64,000 bases of DNA from contig NZ_JAFBCZ010000025.1 in NCBI RefSeq assembly GCF_016907925.1, positions 24,781 through 88,780 on the forward strand, given 5' to 3'. The stretch is from Herpetosiphon giganteus. Lineage in GTDB: Bacteria > Chloroflexota > Chloroflexia > Chloroflexales > Herpetosiphonaceae. Made by a program: the position numbers and the translations under genes. The notes under the pieces were generated by a model. It was not told the DNA's origin and searched no databases. It worked only from the letters and a program-made list of their open reading frames with translations. This document shows, one piece after another, positions 25,571 to 34,100 of this stretch (the first letter of the stretch is position 1; each line of letters opens with the position of its first letter).

Positions 25571-25921
25571 CTAGAAGCTGCCAACAGCTTCCACCAAGTC
25601 GTCGTAAATTTGGAACAGTGGCGTGAAGCCAGTCAAGTCGAATACTTCGCGAATCCGTTGGGGCAGATTGGCGATCCGCACATCACCCCGTTCAAGCTCG
25701 CTAAATTTCCATTCGCGGGCTTTTTTACGTGCTTCAATCAAGACCCGTAAGCCTGGGCTGCTGATATACTCTAAATTTTCGAGGTCGAGGACAATCCGAT
25801 GGCGGTTTTCCTCATAAATTTGGTTAATCTTATCGTTCAGCGCATCTTTGGTTTCTGCGGCCAACCGTCCAGAAACGGTGATAACATCAACACGGTTATA
25901 GGTTTTATGGCTAATATCCAT
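25571..25921 (-). CDS. STAS-domain anti-sigma factor antagonist
   Basis: The ATG at 25921 follows AGGAGG, giving a 116-aa protein; the longer upstream frame is not needed. It is a single STAS domain: VDVITVSGRLAAET near the start, then IVLDLENLEYISSPGLRVL, with Ser55 at the expected phosphorylation site. Antagonists of this family are phosphorylated by RsbW-like kinases and reactivated by SpoIIE phosphatases. Both are encoded immediately downstream, so this is probably the promoter-proximal component of a complete partner-switching module. The target (sigma factor, cyclase or other) is not encoded in the window. Confidence 0.9.
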   Translation of the reverse strand: MDISHKTYNRVDVITVSGRLAAETKDALNDKINQIYEENRHRIVLDLENLEYISSPGLRVLIEARKKAREWKFSELERGDVRIANLPQRIREVFDLTGFTPLFQIYDDLVEAVGSF

Positions 25922-26066
25922 GCATTCCTCCTGCCACCATTGTAAGCGGGTTACATTTTGGCGAATCTGCGGCATATTATAGCACAGCGATATTAATTTT
26001 CTCAGGGAACTTTTGGCCGAGTTTTAACGTTTTGGCTAGGTAACGAATAACTTTTTGGAGGATTCT

Positions 26067-26522
26067 ATGCGCCGCACATTAACGATATTTGCTCTCTTTG
26101 CTGCTTTGGCTGGCTGTGGGAGTGCGTCCACGCCAACCGCAATGCCAACCAACGTGCCTACAGTTGATGTTTCGCAACCAGGTGCTGGCTTGGCTGGCTC
26201 AAAATGGAATGTCTTGCAGATCAATGGTCAAGCGCTGAAAGGTCAGCAAGCATTGCCATTAAGCTTTGAAATGGATGGCCGCGCTTCCGGCCATAGCGGC
26301 TGTAACGGCTACGGTGGCGATGCCAGAATCAATGGCGATCGATTGACGCTTGGCCCATTGATGTCGACCAAGATGGCTTGTGCCGACCCTGAGTTGCAAC
26401 AACAAGAAACCACGCTCTTCGAAGCCCTCGAAAAAGTAACCAGCTATACGATGGCTGGCGATAAATTGAGTTTGCTCGATGATAGTGGCACGGTTGTGGT
26501 CGAATTGGTGAAGCAAGCCTAA
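26067..26522 (+). CDS. META-domain (HslJ-like) lipoprotein
   Basis: ATG 26067 follows GGAGG. The 151-aa product has a signal peptide ending in the lipobox LAGC (Cys about 17). A short Thr/Pro-rich linker follows, then a META/DUF306 domain (about 42-148) with SKWNVLQING, FEMDGRASGHSGCNGYGG and STKMACADP. HslJ-like proteins are surface lipoproteins linked to heat or antibiotic stress in other bacteria; the mechanism is unknown. The paired cysteines in the domain (GCNGYGG, MACAD) are typical of the family. It is divergent from the STAS operon. Confidence 0.85.
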   Translation: MRRTLTIFALFAALAGCGSASTPTAMPTNVPTVDVSQPGAGLAGSKWNVLQINGQALKGQQALPLSFEMDGRASGHSGCNGYGGDARINGDRLTLGPLMSTKMACADPELQQQETTLFEALEKVTSYTMAGDKLSLLDDSGTVVVELVKQA

Positions 26523-26527
26523 ACTAG

Positions 26528-26942
26528 GCATTGAGGCTATAGGCTATAGGCTATTGAATTGTTAGGTTAACCACGATCTGATCCCCTCACCCCCTGACCC
26601 CCTCTCCCGCCCGCGAGGCGAGGGGGAACCACAATTCCAGTGCTCCCCTCGCCCGCGTTCAGTGGGAGAGGGGACACGGTTGCCAAGCCAATGTACCAGT
26701 ACACAGAGAACAGAGAACATAGAACATATGGCGTTGAGGATCGGGGATAAGGGATCAGGCTATGGGAACACTAATCAAGCTAATCTGTGTCATCTGTGGC
26801 AAAAAATAGTTATTTGTGCAATTCGTGGAATTTGTGGCTAAAAAAACAGCCTTCGCGTCCTTCGGGGTTTCAGCCCTTCGTGCGCTTCGTGTCCTTCGTG
26901 GATCAAAAACGTAACCTTTGCGATCTTCGCGGTTTTAGCCCC
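26528..26942. repeat. Mosaic of dispersed intergenic repeat modules
   Basis: This gene-free stretch is built of short modules that recur elsewhere in the window. They are GGCTATAGGCTATAGGCTATT; a GC-rich block CCCCTCACCCC; the 29-base core at 26645-26673; CACGGTTGCCAAGCCAATG; AGAACATAGAACATATG; GATCGGGGATAAGGGATCAGG; and a long CTTCGTG/CTTCGCG-rich block. No ORF or transposase is present. It ends directly at the tetR promoter. Confidence 0.75.
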
Positions 26943-26971
26943 TTGACAATTCAATGCTGAACACATATATT
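26943..26971 (+). promoter_or_regulatory. Strong sigma70-type promoter of the TetR gene
   Basis: TTGACA (26943-26948) is followed after exactly 17 bases by TATATT (26966-26971). The predicted start site near 26978 falls inside the palindromic operator at 26975-26991, which suggests autorepression. Confidence 0.75.
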
Positions 26972-26974
26972 GTT

Positions 26975-26991
26975 ATCGAACATTGTTCGAT
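26975..26991. promoter_or_regulatory. TetR operator 1
   Basis: ATCGAACATTGTTCGAT is a perfect palindrome (8-bp arms, one central base) covering the transcription start. A near-identical site lies before the epimerase gene at 27646. Confidence 0.75.
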
Positions 26992-27021
26992 GAAATGCTT
27001 GTAGCTGAAATGGAAGCAACG

Positions 27022-27630
27022 ATGGGCAGTAAAGAACGGCGCGAACGGATCAAACAAGCGACCCGCGAGGGGATTTTGAGTGGTGCGCGCCAAATTGCCC
27101 AAGCAGATGGTTGGTCGGGCTTGACCATCCGCAAAGTTGCTGAGTTGATCGAATATAGCCCATCAATGGTCTACGAATATTTCGCCAGCAAAGAAGCTAT
27201 TTTGGAAGCCTTGTTGGAAATTGGCTTTCAACAATTAACCAGTGCCATGCAACAAGCTAGCGCCGCCTATGTCGATCCCTATCAGCGCTTGCAGGCCTTG
27301 GCCTTGGCCTATTGGCACTTTGCCCAAGCCAATCCCGACTTGTATCAAGTGATGCATGGCATGGATGGCGTGACGGTCAACCCTGATTTGCGCAACCAAG
27401 CAGCATGGCCAACCTGTTTGCTGGTTGAGCAAGATTTACAAGCTTTATTGATTGACGAGCAGGTTACAAGCCCCAATTTACGTGAAGATAGCGAAATTCT
27501 CTGGGCAACCTTGCATGGCATCGTCAGCTTAGCACTAAGCCAACGCCTCAGCCAAGCAGCACAGATCGAAGCCCGCATCCAACGCACAACCCAAGCCTTG
27601 TTACAGGGCTTATTAATGACCACCACATAA
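27022..27630 (+). CDS. TetR-family repressor
   Basis: The frame is open from 26983, but starts there would lie in the operator. ATG 27022 is preceded by GGAAG and gives MGSKERRERIKQ, a normal TetR beginning (202 aa). ATG 26995 is an alternative. The helix-turn-helix is in residues ~10-55: GWSGLTIRKVAELIEYSPSM, then VYEYFASKEAILEAL. The C-terminal ~140 residues form the ligand-binding helical domain, of the type with a TetR_C_33-like WHFAQANPDLYQVM segment. The family represses neighbouring genes until a small ligand binds. Matching operators in its own promoter and before the next gene indicate that it controls both. Confidence 0.9.
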   Translation: MGSKERRERIKQATREGILSGARQIAQADGWSGLTIRKVAELIEYSPSMVYEYFASKEAILEALLEIGFQQLTSAMQQASAAYVDPYQRLQALALAYWHFAQANPDLYQVMHGMDGVTVNPDLRNQAAWPTCLLVEQDLQALLIDEQVTSPNLREDSEILWATLHGIVSLALSQRLSQAAQIEARIQRTTQALLQGLLMTTT

Positions 27631-27645
27631 ATTTTTTTATTCCAT

Positions 27646-27662
27646 ATAGAACGTTGTTCGAT
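27646..27662. promoter_or_regulatory. TetR operator 2
   Basis: ATAGAACGTTGTTCGAT matches operator 1 at 15 of 17 positions and keeps the TGTTCGAT half intact. It lies 28 bases before the epimerase start, in the likely promoter or leader region. Confidence 0.65.
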
Positions 27663-27690
27663 TATTGAATCTTGTACAAGGAGTATTGAA

Positions 27691-28644
27691 ATGAGTTCAT
27701 TGCATGTTGTTTTTGGCACTGGCCCAGCTGGGAGTAGCCTCGCCGAAGAACTTTTAGGCCAAGGCAAGCAGGTACGCTGTGTGAATCGCAGTGGCAAGGC
27801 CAATCTGCCAGCAGCAGTTGAGGTTGTGGCTGGCGATTTGTTGAATCAATCCCAAATCAATGAATTGTGCCAAGGCGCGAATGTTGTTTATCACTGCGCT
27901 AACGTTCATTATGCTGAACAGACCAAAATTATGCCTCAGTTTCAGCAAACAATTATGCAGGCAACTGCGGCGGTGGGTGCACGCTTGGTCGTGCTCGACA
28001 CGCTCTATGTCTATGGTTCGAGCCAAGGCCGCCCATTGACTGAAGTCACACCGTTTGCGCCGCATACTCGCAAAGGCCGCATGCGCGCTGCATTGGTCGA
28101 AACTTATTTAGCGGCGCATCGGGCTGGCACGCTGGAGGTAGCGATTGGCCGCGCTGCCGATTTCTTTGGCCCACGGGTTTTAAATTCGACCTTGGGCGAT
28201 CGGGTTTTTCCAATGTTGTTGCAACATAAGCCAGCCCAATTGTTGGGCAACATCGATTTGCCACATAGTTTTAGCTATATTGGCGATGTGGCGCGCGGCT
28301 TGGCGTTGTTGGGCCAGCATCCAGCTGCTGTGGGCCAAGCATGGCATTTGCCAGTTGCTCCGCCATTAACTCAACGGGCGATGTTGCAAACCATTGGCGA
28401 ATTGCTGGGCTACCCCGTGCGCAGCATTGCGCTCCCCAAAATGGCGATTCGGGCCTTTGGCCTGATGGATTCGTTTATGCGCGAGTTTGTTGAGATGTTT
28501 TATCAATATACCGAGCCACAAATTGTCGATGCTCAAGCGATTGAGCGTGAGCTTGGCTTGGCGGCTACGCCGTTGGAGCAAGCGTTGCAAGCAACTATCG
28601 CTTGGTATCGCGGCCACCAAACTACGCAAAAAGCCGCTGCCTAA
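27691..28644 (+). CDS. NAD-dependent epimerase/dehydratase-family (extended or atypical SDR) protein
   Basis: CAAGGAG precedes the ATG. The 317-aa protein has an N-terminal Rossmann fold whose dinucleotide loop is GTGPAGSSLAEEL. It is followed by CVNRSG at the end of beta-2, VVAGDLLN, VVYHCANV, and DTLYVYGSSQGRPLTE. The usual YxxxK lysine is not at its expected spacing, which points to an atypical SDR that may bind cofactor without classical catalysis. The C-terminal half (about 190-310) is the variable substrate domain (SFSYIGDVARGLALL). It is probably controlled by the upstream TetR protein through operator 2. A detoxification or lipid/sugar reduction role is a guess. Confidence 0.82.
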   Translation: MSSLHVVFGTGPAGSSLAEELLGQGKQVRCVNRSGKANLPAAVEVVAGDLLNQSQINELCQGANVVYHCANVHYAEQTKIMPQFQQTIMQATAAVGARLVVLDTLYVYGSSQGRPLTEVTPFAPHTRKGRMRAALVETYLAAHRAGTLEVAIGRAADFFGPRVLNSTLGDRVFPMLLQHKPAQLLGNIDLPHSFSYIGDVARGLALLGQHPAAVGQAWHLPVAPPLTQRAMLQTIGELLGYPVRSIALPKMAIRAFGLMDSFMREFVEMFYQYTEPQIVDAQAIERELGLAATPLEQALQATIAWYRGHQTTQKAAA

Positions 28645-28676
28645 AGCTGGCAACGGCTGAGGATTCAATTATTTGG

Positions 28677-28709
28677 GCTGCGCTGATCGATTCAGATTAG
28701 CGTAGCTTT
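28677..28709 (+). terminator. Terminator hairpin between convergent genes
   Basis: GCTGCGCTGAT (28677-28687) pairs over 11 bp, with two wobbles, to ATTAGCGTAGC (28696-28706) and is followed by TTTG. It separates the epimerase from the convergent S9 peptidase. Confidence 0.6.
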
Positions 28710-28712
28710 GAT

Positions 28713-30761
28713 CTATTGGTTGCTTTTCCATTCGCCAGCCACGTTGCGCCGAAATTGATCGGCGGGCGTGAGGTCGTGGCCTTGCAAATAGTGGCCGAAC
28801 CAATCGAGAATATATTCGATCCGCGCGATGCGATGCAATGGCTCGCCGCTGCGCGAAAGTTCGTGGCCTTCGCGGGGAAAGCGCACAAAGCGCACAGGCT
28901 TGTCGAGCACCTTGAGCGCGGTATACAGTTGCTCTGCTTGCTCAACTGGGCAACGATGATCTTCATCGGAATGCAAAATTAACAATGGGGTGTTAATTGA
29001 ATTGACATAACGAATTGGTGAGCGTTCCATAAATTTGTCGATATTGGCCCATGGCTGGCCGCCAAATTCATCTTCGCCGAAATATGGCCCAATATCCGAT
29101 GTGCCGAAGAAACTCATCAAATTGGAGATACAGCGCTGGGTATTGGCGGCGGCAAAACGGTCGCTATGGCTGATGATCCAGTTGGTCATGTAGCCGCCAT
29201 ACGAGCCACCGAGCACACCCATGCGTTTGCTGTCGATCCAATCCCACGTTTCAGCCAAATCGGCGGCAGCCATGAGATCGCGATAATCATCGCCGCCAAA
29301 ATCTTGGCGTACCAAGGCGCGGAAGCGTTGACCATAGCCCGTGCCACCGCGCGGGTTGGTGTAAATCACGCCATAACCAGCCGCCGCCAGCACTTGAAAT
29401 TCGTGCATAAAATTGTGGCCGTAGGCGCTGTGCGGCCCACCATGAATGTAGAGCAATGATGGATATTGCTGGCCTTCAGTGAAGCCAACCGGCTTCATTG
29501 CCCAACCTTCGATCTCCAAACCATCAAAACTGTTGTAGGTAAAACGTTCTGGCTCGATCGTTTGCATGCTGGCCAGCAAGCTGGCATTTGGGTCGTAGAG
29601 CACATTAATGCTGCCATCTGCATCGCCCATATACAAGCATTCGAGTTGGGTTGCGGTGCCTGCGGTAAAGGCGGTGCGCTTGTTGAGCGATTGGCTGTAG
29701 CCTGAAATGCTGGGATTATCCTCTGGCGTGAGTTCGTGCATTGTGCCGTCGCTGTAGCGATAGGCGCGGGTGCGGGCTGCGCGGGTTGCCAAACAATAAA
29801 TGCCATTATCGCGCCAATAAGGCCGATAGGGAAAACGCCCAATCCGTGAATCGCTGATAATGCTATTTTCTAGCCCATGCTCAAAGCCAACGCTGAGCAA
29901 ACGGGCATCGCCGCCAGATCGACTAACACACCACAAGGCCTCGTTTGAAGCATTGCCAAGCTGTTGATCGTGGCCGATGTAGGCGATTTGGCTGCCATCA
30001 GGCGACCACGTTGGGTGATAAACCGGCCCAAGTGCGTTGGTCAAGCAGCGCGATGTGCCAGTATCAACATTTAAAAGATACATATCAGCTTGGCGGGTGT
30101 GCTCTAATTCTGCCCGCGAAACCGTGATAAAAGCCAACTCGCTGCCATCGGGCGACCAAGCCGGATCGGCGTGATCAAAGGCTTGGTCGGTAATTTGGTG
30201 CGGCGCTTGGTCAAGCTCCACCAGCCAAATTTGGGCATATTCTGGCTGCAAATAGCCCACGCCATCAAATTTAAATGGCAAGCGCTCGATAATTTTTTCG
30301 TCGCGCAAGCTCTCGACATGGGCTTGATCTTTGGCTTTAGCTCCGCGAGAGATGAAGGTTAAGGCTTGGCTATCGGGCCGCCAGTTGATTTCGGCTACGC
30401 CATAGCCAAGGCTGGTAAGTTGCTGGGCCTCGCCACCACGAGCCAAATCAAGCACAAATAATTGGGCCACGCCTGCATCGCGGGTTGAAATAAAGGCCAA
30501 TTTGCTGCCATCAGGCGACCAGCGCGGCGAGCTATCGCGGCCTGAAACGCTGAAGGTCATGCGTTGCGGCGTGCCGCCATCGGCCTGAATTAGCATAATT
30601 GCCGAGCGATAATCGGGCTTGCGCGGGCCAATTTTGCCTGCTGTTTCTTCGATCCAAGTTTCAACAAACGCAATCTGCTCGCCATTGGGCGCAATTTGGG
30701 CATCGGAGATAAAACGTAGCTCCAACAGACTGGTGGCCTGCCAGGTTTGCAACTCTGCCAT
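28713..30761 (-). CDS. S9-family serine peptidase (acylaminoacyl/prolyl oligopeptidase type)
   Basis: This 682-aa protein has no signal peptide. The first ~400 residues are a WD40-like/PD40 beta-propeller with repeated SPDGS-LAFIS patterns (for example SPRWSPDGSKLAFIS). The C-terminal ~260 residues are an alpha/beta hydrolase. The nucleophile is in VLGGSYGGYMTNW, the acid in LHSDEDHRCP, and the histidine in REGHELSRSG. This is the arrangement of acylaminoacyl peptidases and dipeptidyl peptidases, in which the propeller filters small peptides into the active site. It is probably cytoplasmic and digests oligopeptides, which would suit a predatory or proteolytic lifestyle (inference). Confidence 0.93.
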   Translation of the reverse strand: MAELQTWQATSLLELRFISDAQIAPNGEQIAFVETWIEETAGKIGPRKPDYRSAIMLIQADGGTPQRMTFSVSGRDSSPRWSPDGSKLAFISTRDAGVAQLFVLDLARGGEAQQLTSLGYGVAEINWRPDSQALTFISRGAKAKDQAHVESLRDEKIIERLPFKFDGVGYLQPEYAQIWLVELDQAPHQITDQAFDHADPAWSPDGSELAFITVSRAELEHTRQADMYLLNVDTGTSRCLTNALGPVYHPTWSPDGSQIAYIGHDQQLGNASNEALWCVSRSGGDARLLSVGFEHGLENSIISDSRIGRFPYRPYWRDNGIYCLATRAARTRAYRYSDGTMHELTPEDNPSISGYSQSLNKRTAFTAGTATQLECLYMGDADGSINVLYDPNASLLASMQTIEPERFTYNSFDGLEIEGWAMKPVGFTEGQQYPSLLYIHGGPHSAYGHNFMHEFQVLAAAGYGVIYTNPRGGTGYGQRFRALVRQDFGGDDYRDLMAAADLAETWDWIDSKRMGVLGGSYGGYMTNWIISHSDRFAAANTQRCISNLMSFFGTSDIGPYFGEDEFGGQPWANIDKFMERSPIRYVNSINTPLLILHSDEDHRCPVEQAEQLYTALKVLDKPVRFVRFPREGHELSRSGEPLHRIARIEYILDWFGHYLQGHDLTPADQFRRNVAGEWKSNQ

Positions 30762-30799
30762 GGGTGGTTCCTATTCTCTATATGCAATGATTCGTTAAT

Positions 30800-30914
30800 C
30801 TGCAATCCCTCACCTCCTAACCCGCCCAGCGAGCAAGGAGGAACCATTTCAGCATGAATATTGGAACTCCCCTCGCCCGCGTTCAGTGGGAGAGGGGCTG
30901 GGGGTGAGGGGACA
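30800..30914. repeat. Dispersed GC-rich intergenic repeat
   Basis: This stretch contains the 29-base core CCCCTCGCCCGCGTTCAGTG... at 30869-30897, identical to the copy at 26645-26673. It is flanked by CCTCACCTCCTAACCCGCCC on one side and GCTGGGGGTGAGGGGA on the other. The flanks are roughly complementary, so the whole can fold as one long hairpin. Confidence 0.7.
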
Positions 30915-30997
30915 AATTACAGTTATATGCAATTCTGCGCATAGTAGCATAGAACGATTAACTCTTTAACCAGCCTTTGGAAGCATTCAGCATGCGA

Positions 30998-31017
30998 AAT
31001 GACTTATTTTAGTCATT
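30998..31017. promoter_or_regulatory. Palindrome upstream of the GH81 gene
   Basis: AATGACT and AGTCATT form a perfect 7-bp inverted repeat with 6 A/T bases between. It lies ~130 bases before the GH81 start and may be an operator. A 14-codon leader ORF (31087-31131) preceded by AAGGAGG also lies between this site and the gene. Confidence 0.35.
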
Positions 31018-31146
31018 GAATAATAGTTAGGAAAAAATTAAAATGGCAGTATATGGATTCTTTGATCGAAGGAGGTTGCTTGATTCATGCGACGAGGAGT
31101 TCATAACATTTCGGCTATCGACGTTGATTAGTACACGAGGATGTGC

Positions 31147-34100
31147 ATGAATACACAACATTTGCCTAATCGCTCAAGACGATTACCATGGCTCGCAGGA
31201 ACCCTGCTTACCTTTCTAACCACGAGTTTGTTCTTTTCTCCCACGCAACCTGTTGCCAACGCTGATCAAGCTGGGCTTGGCAGCTACACCACCAACTTGC
31301 CAGCAGGCGCGAAAGTTCCCGATGATTTTAATGGCAATCCGGTTTCGCCCAAGCGCACTGCCAACGTCACTGGCGCAATGCCCACCAACGACTGGTGGAG
31401 TTCGCTCGCCTGGCAGCGCTTCCCTGGCAATCCCTATTCGGAAAATATGACGGCCTTGCCATTGATTGTCAAAGCCAAATCTGCTGGCTTGGGCGTAACG
31501 TTCCCCACGATTCCCGCAATTTCAACCGGCTCGCCCAACTACATTGGCGAATTTCACTATAACGCTTCCGAAGACCTGAACCTTGGTTTGGTGGGCTTGA
31601 ACTCGCCTGATGCCAAAGTTGACGGCTACTCGGATTGGACGGTCACGGCCTATTGGAATGGTGGCGGCACGCTGCGCGCAACCTTCGGCCATGGCATGCC
31701 CTTTGTTTACCTGACCAAGAGCGGTGGCGATGCCTTGATTGGCGCGGCTGCTCCGCCAAGCGTCTGGACTGGCGCTGGCACGAATGCGCTTGGCATCACG
31801 GTTAATGGCCATCACTATGGTATTTTTGCCCCAACTGGCGCTACCTGGAGCCAATCGGGGAATAATTTCCAATCCAATTTGGCAGGCAAAGATTATTATT
31901 CGGTGGCGGTGCTGCCTGATAATAGCGTGGCAACCTTTAATTTCTTCAAGTCACGCGCCTATGCGTTTGTAACCAATACTACTGCCAGCTGGAGCTACGA
32001 CCAAGCGACGGCTAGCTTGAACACAACTTTTGCTGCAACTACGGTTGCCAAAGAAGGCTCGAATACCAACACCGTGTTGGGCTTGTATCGCCACCACGCG
32101 ATCAACTCATCGACGGCGTTGACCAACTACAGCTACGCCACGGCCCGCGGCCAAATCCGCTTGCGCGATGGTAACTCGTTTACCACCTCGATGCGCTTCA
32201 ATGGCGTGCTGCCAGCTTTGCCAGATGCAGGCGATTACAACCGCACCACGCTCAACAATCACTTGAATGATGTTGCTAACGAAGCTAGCCACTTTGGCGG
32301 TGCTGATACCTATTACACTGGTAAGGCGTTGCTGCGTTTGGCAAATTTGATTCCAATTGCTGAACAATTGGGCAATACCAATGCTCGCAATTCGTTGATT
32401 ACCGCCGTGCGCAACCGTTTGCAAGAATGGTTCACCGCCAGCGCCAACGACACCAACGGCCAGTTCTACTACAACAGCAACTGGGGCACGGTCATCGGCT
32501 ATCCAGCTTCATTCGGCTCGGATACCGAATTGAACGACCACCACTTCCACTACGGCTACTACATCTACGCTGCGGCAATCTTGGCCCAATACGATCCAAA
32601 CTGGGCACTCGATAGCAACTGGGGTTCGATGGTCAAGCTGTTGATCAATGATGCTGCCAACATCAGCACCGCCAACGATCCACGCTTCCCCCGCTTGCGC
32701 ACCTTCGACATCTACGAAGGCCACTCATGGGCTTCGGGTCACGCTGGTTTTGGTGCAGGCAACAACCACGAATCATCATCAGAAGCGATGATGTTCAACA
32801 GCGCCGTGCTGTTGTGGGGCGCAAACACTGGCAACACCCAATTGCGCGACCTTGGGATCTTCATGTATACCCATGAAACCCACGCCATCGAGCAATATTG
32901 GTTCAATGTTGATAACGCTGTCTTCCCTGCTGGCTTCACCGCCAACAACAATCACCCAGCCGTCGGTATGGTTTGGGGCGATGGTGGCAGCTATGCAACC
33001 TGGTTCAGCGCCAACCCAGAAATGATCCACGGCATCAACTTCTTGCCATTCCACGGTGGTTCGTTGTACTTAGGCCGCAATCCAGCCTACGTCAACAAAA
33101 ACTACAGCCAAATGCGCAACAACATTGGTGGCGCAGAACGCTATTGGCTCGATATTATTTGGCAATTCCAAGCTTTTGGTGATGCTGCAACTGCTGCAAC
33201 CAAGTTCGATACCGTTCCCTTCACGCCAGAAGAAGGCGAAACCAAAGCCCACACCTACCACTGGATTCGCAACTTGAAGCAGTTGGGTTCGATCGATACC
33301 TCGATCACCGCCAACACGCCAACCTATGCGGTGTTCAACAAAAATGGTGTCCGCACCTATGTTGCCTGGAATCCAACTGGTAGCCCATTGAGCGTTACCT
33401 TCTCGAATGGTGTGGTCTTGAATAGCATTCCAGCGCGCAGCATGGCTCGCAGCACTGGCACAACTCCACCACCAACGGCAACTCCGGTCAACCCGAATCC
33501 GACCGCCACGCCAGTCAACCCAACGGCAACGCCGGTCAACCCAACCGCGACTCCTGTTCAACCAACGGCCACGCCAGTTGCAGGCTGTTCAGCAGTCAGC
33601 TTGGATGCCAATGCCTACTATCGCGTAACTGCTCGCCACAGTGGCAAAGCCTTGGATGTCGATGCAGTTTCGACCGCTGATGGTGCGAACGTGCATCAAT
33701 GGGGCTATGTTGGCGGAGCCAACCAACAATGGCGCTTCGAAGCCATTGGCAGCAACTACTTCAAAGTAACCGCTCGCCACAGTGGCAAGGCGCTTGATGT
33801 GGCAGGCGGCACAACCGCAACTGGCAACGGAGTCAACATCCATCAATGGCCATATGGCAACACCACCAACCAACAATGGTGTTTGCGCGATGTTGGCAGT
33901 GGCTACTATGCGATTATTGCCCGCCACAGTGGCAAGGCGCTTGATGTTGCTGATGCTTCAACCGCCGATGGTGGCAACGTCCACCAATGGGAATATGTCG
34001 GCGCGACCAACCAACAATGGCAACTGACCAAGATCGATGCTGGTGGCAGTGGTAACACTCTGCACGTGATCGATGGCGCTGCCCAAAATGTGGCTGGTAC

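Noticed and set aside
26528..26942. Insertion sequence remnant
   Set aside because: No transposase frame, terminal inverted repeats or target duplication could be found. The sequence is a mosaic of short repeat modules instead.
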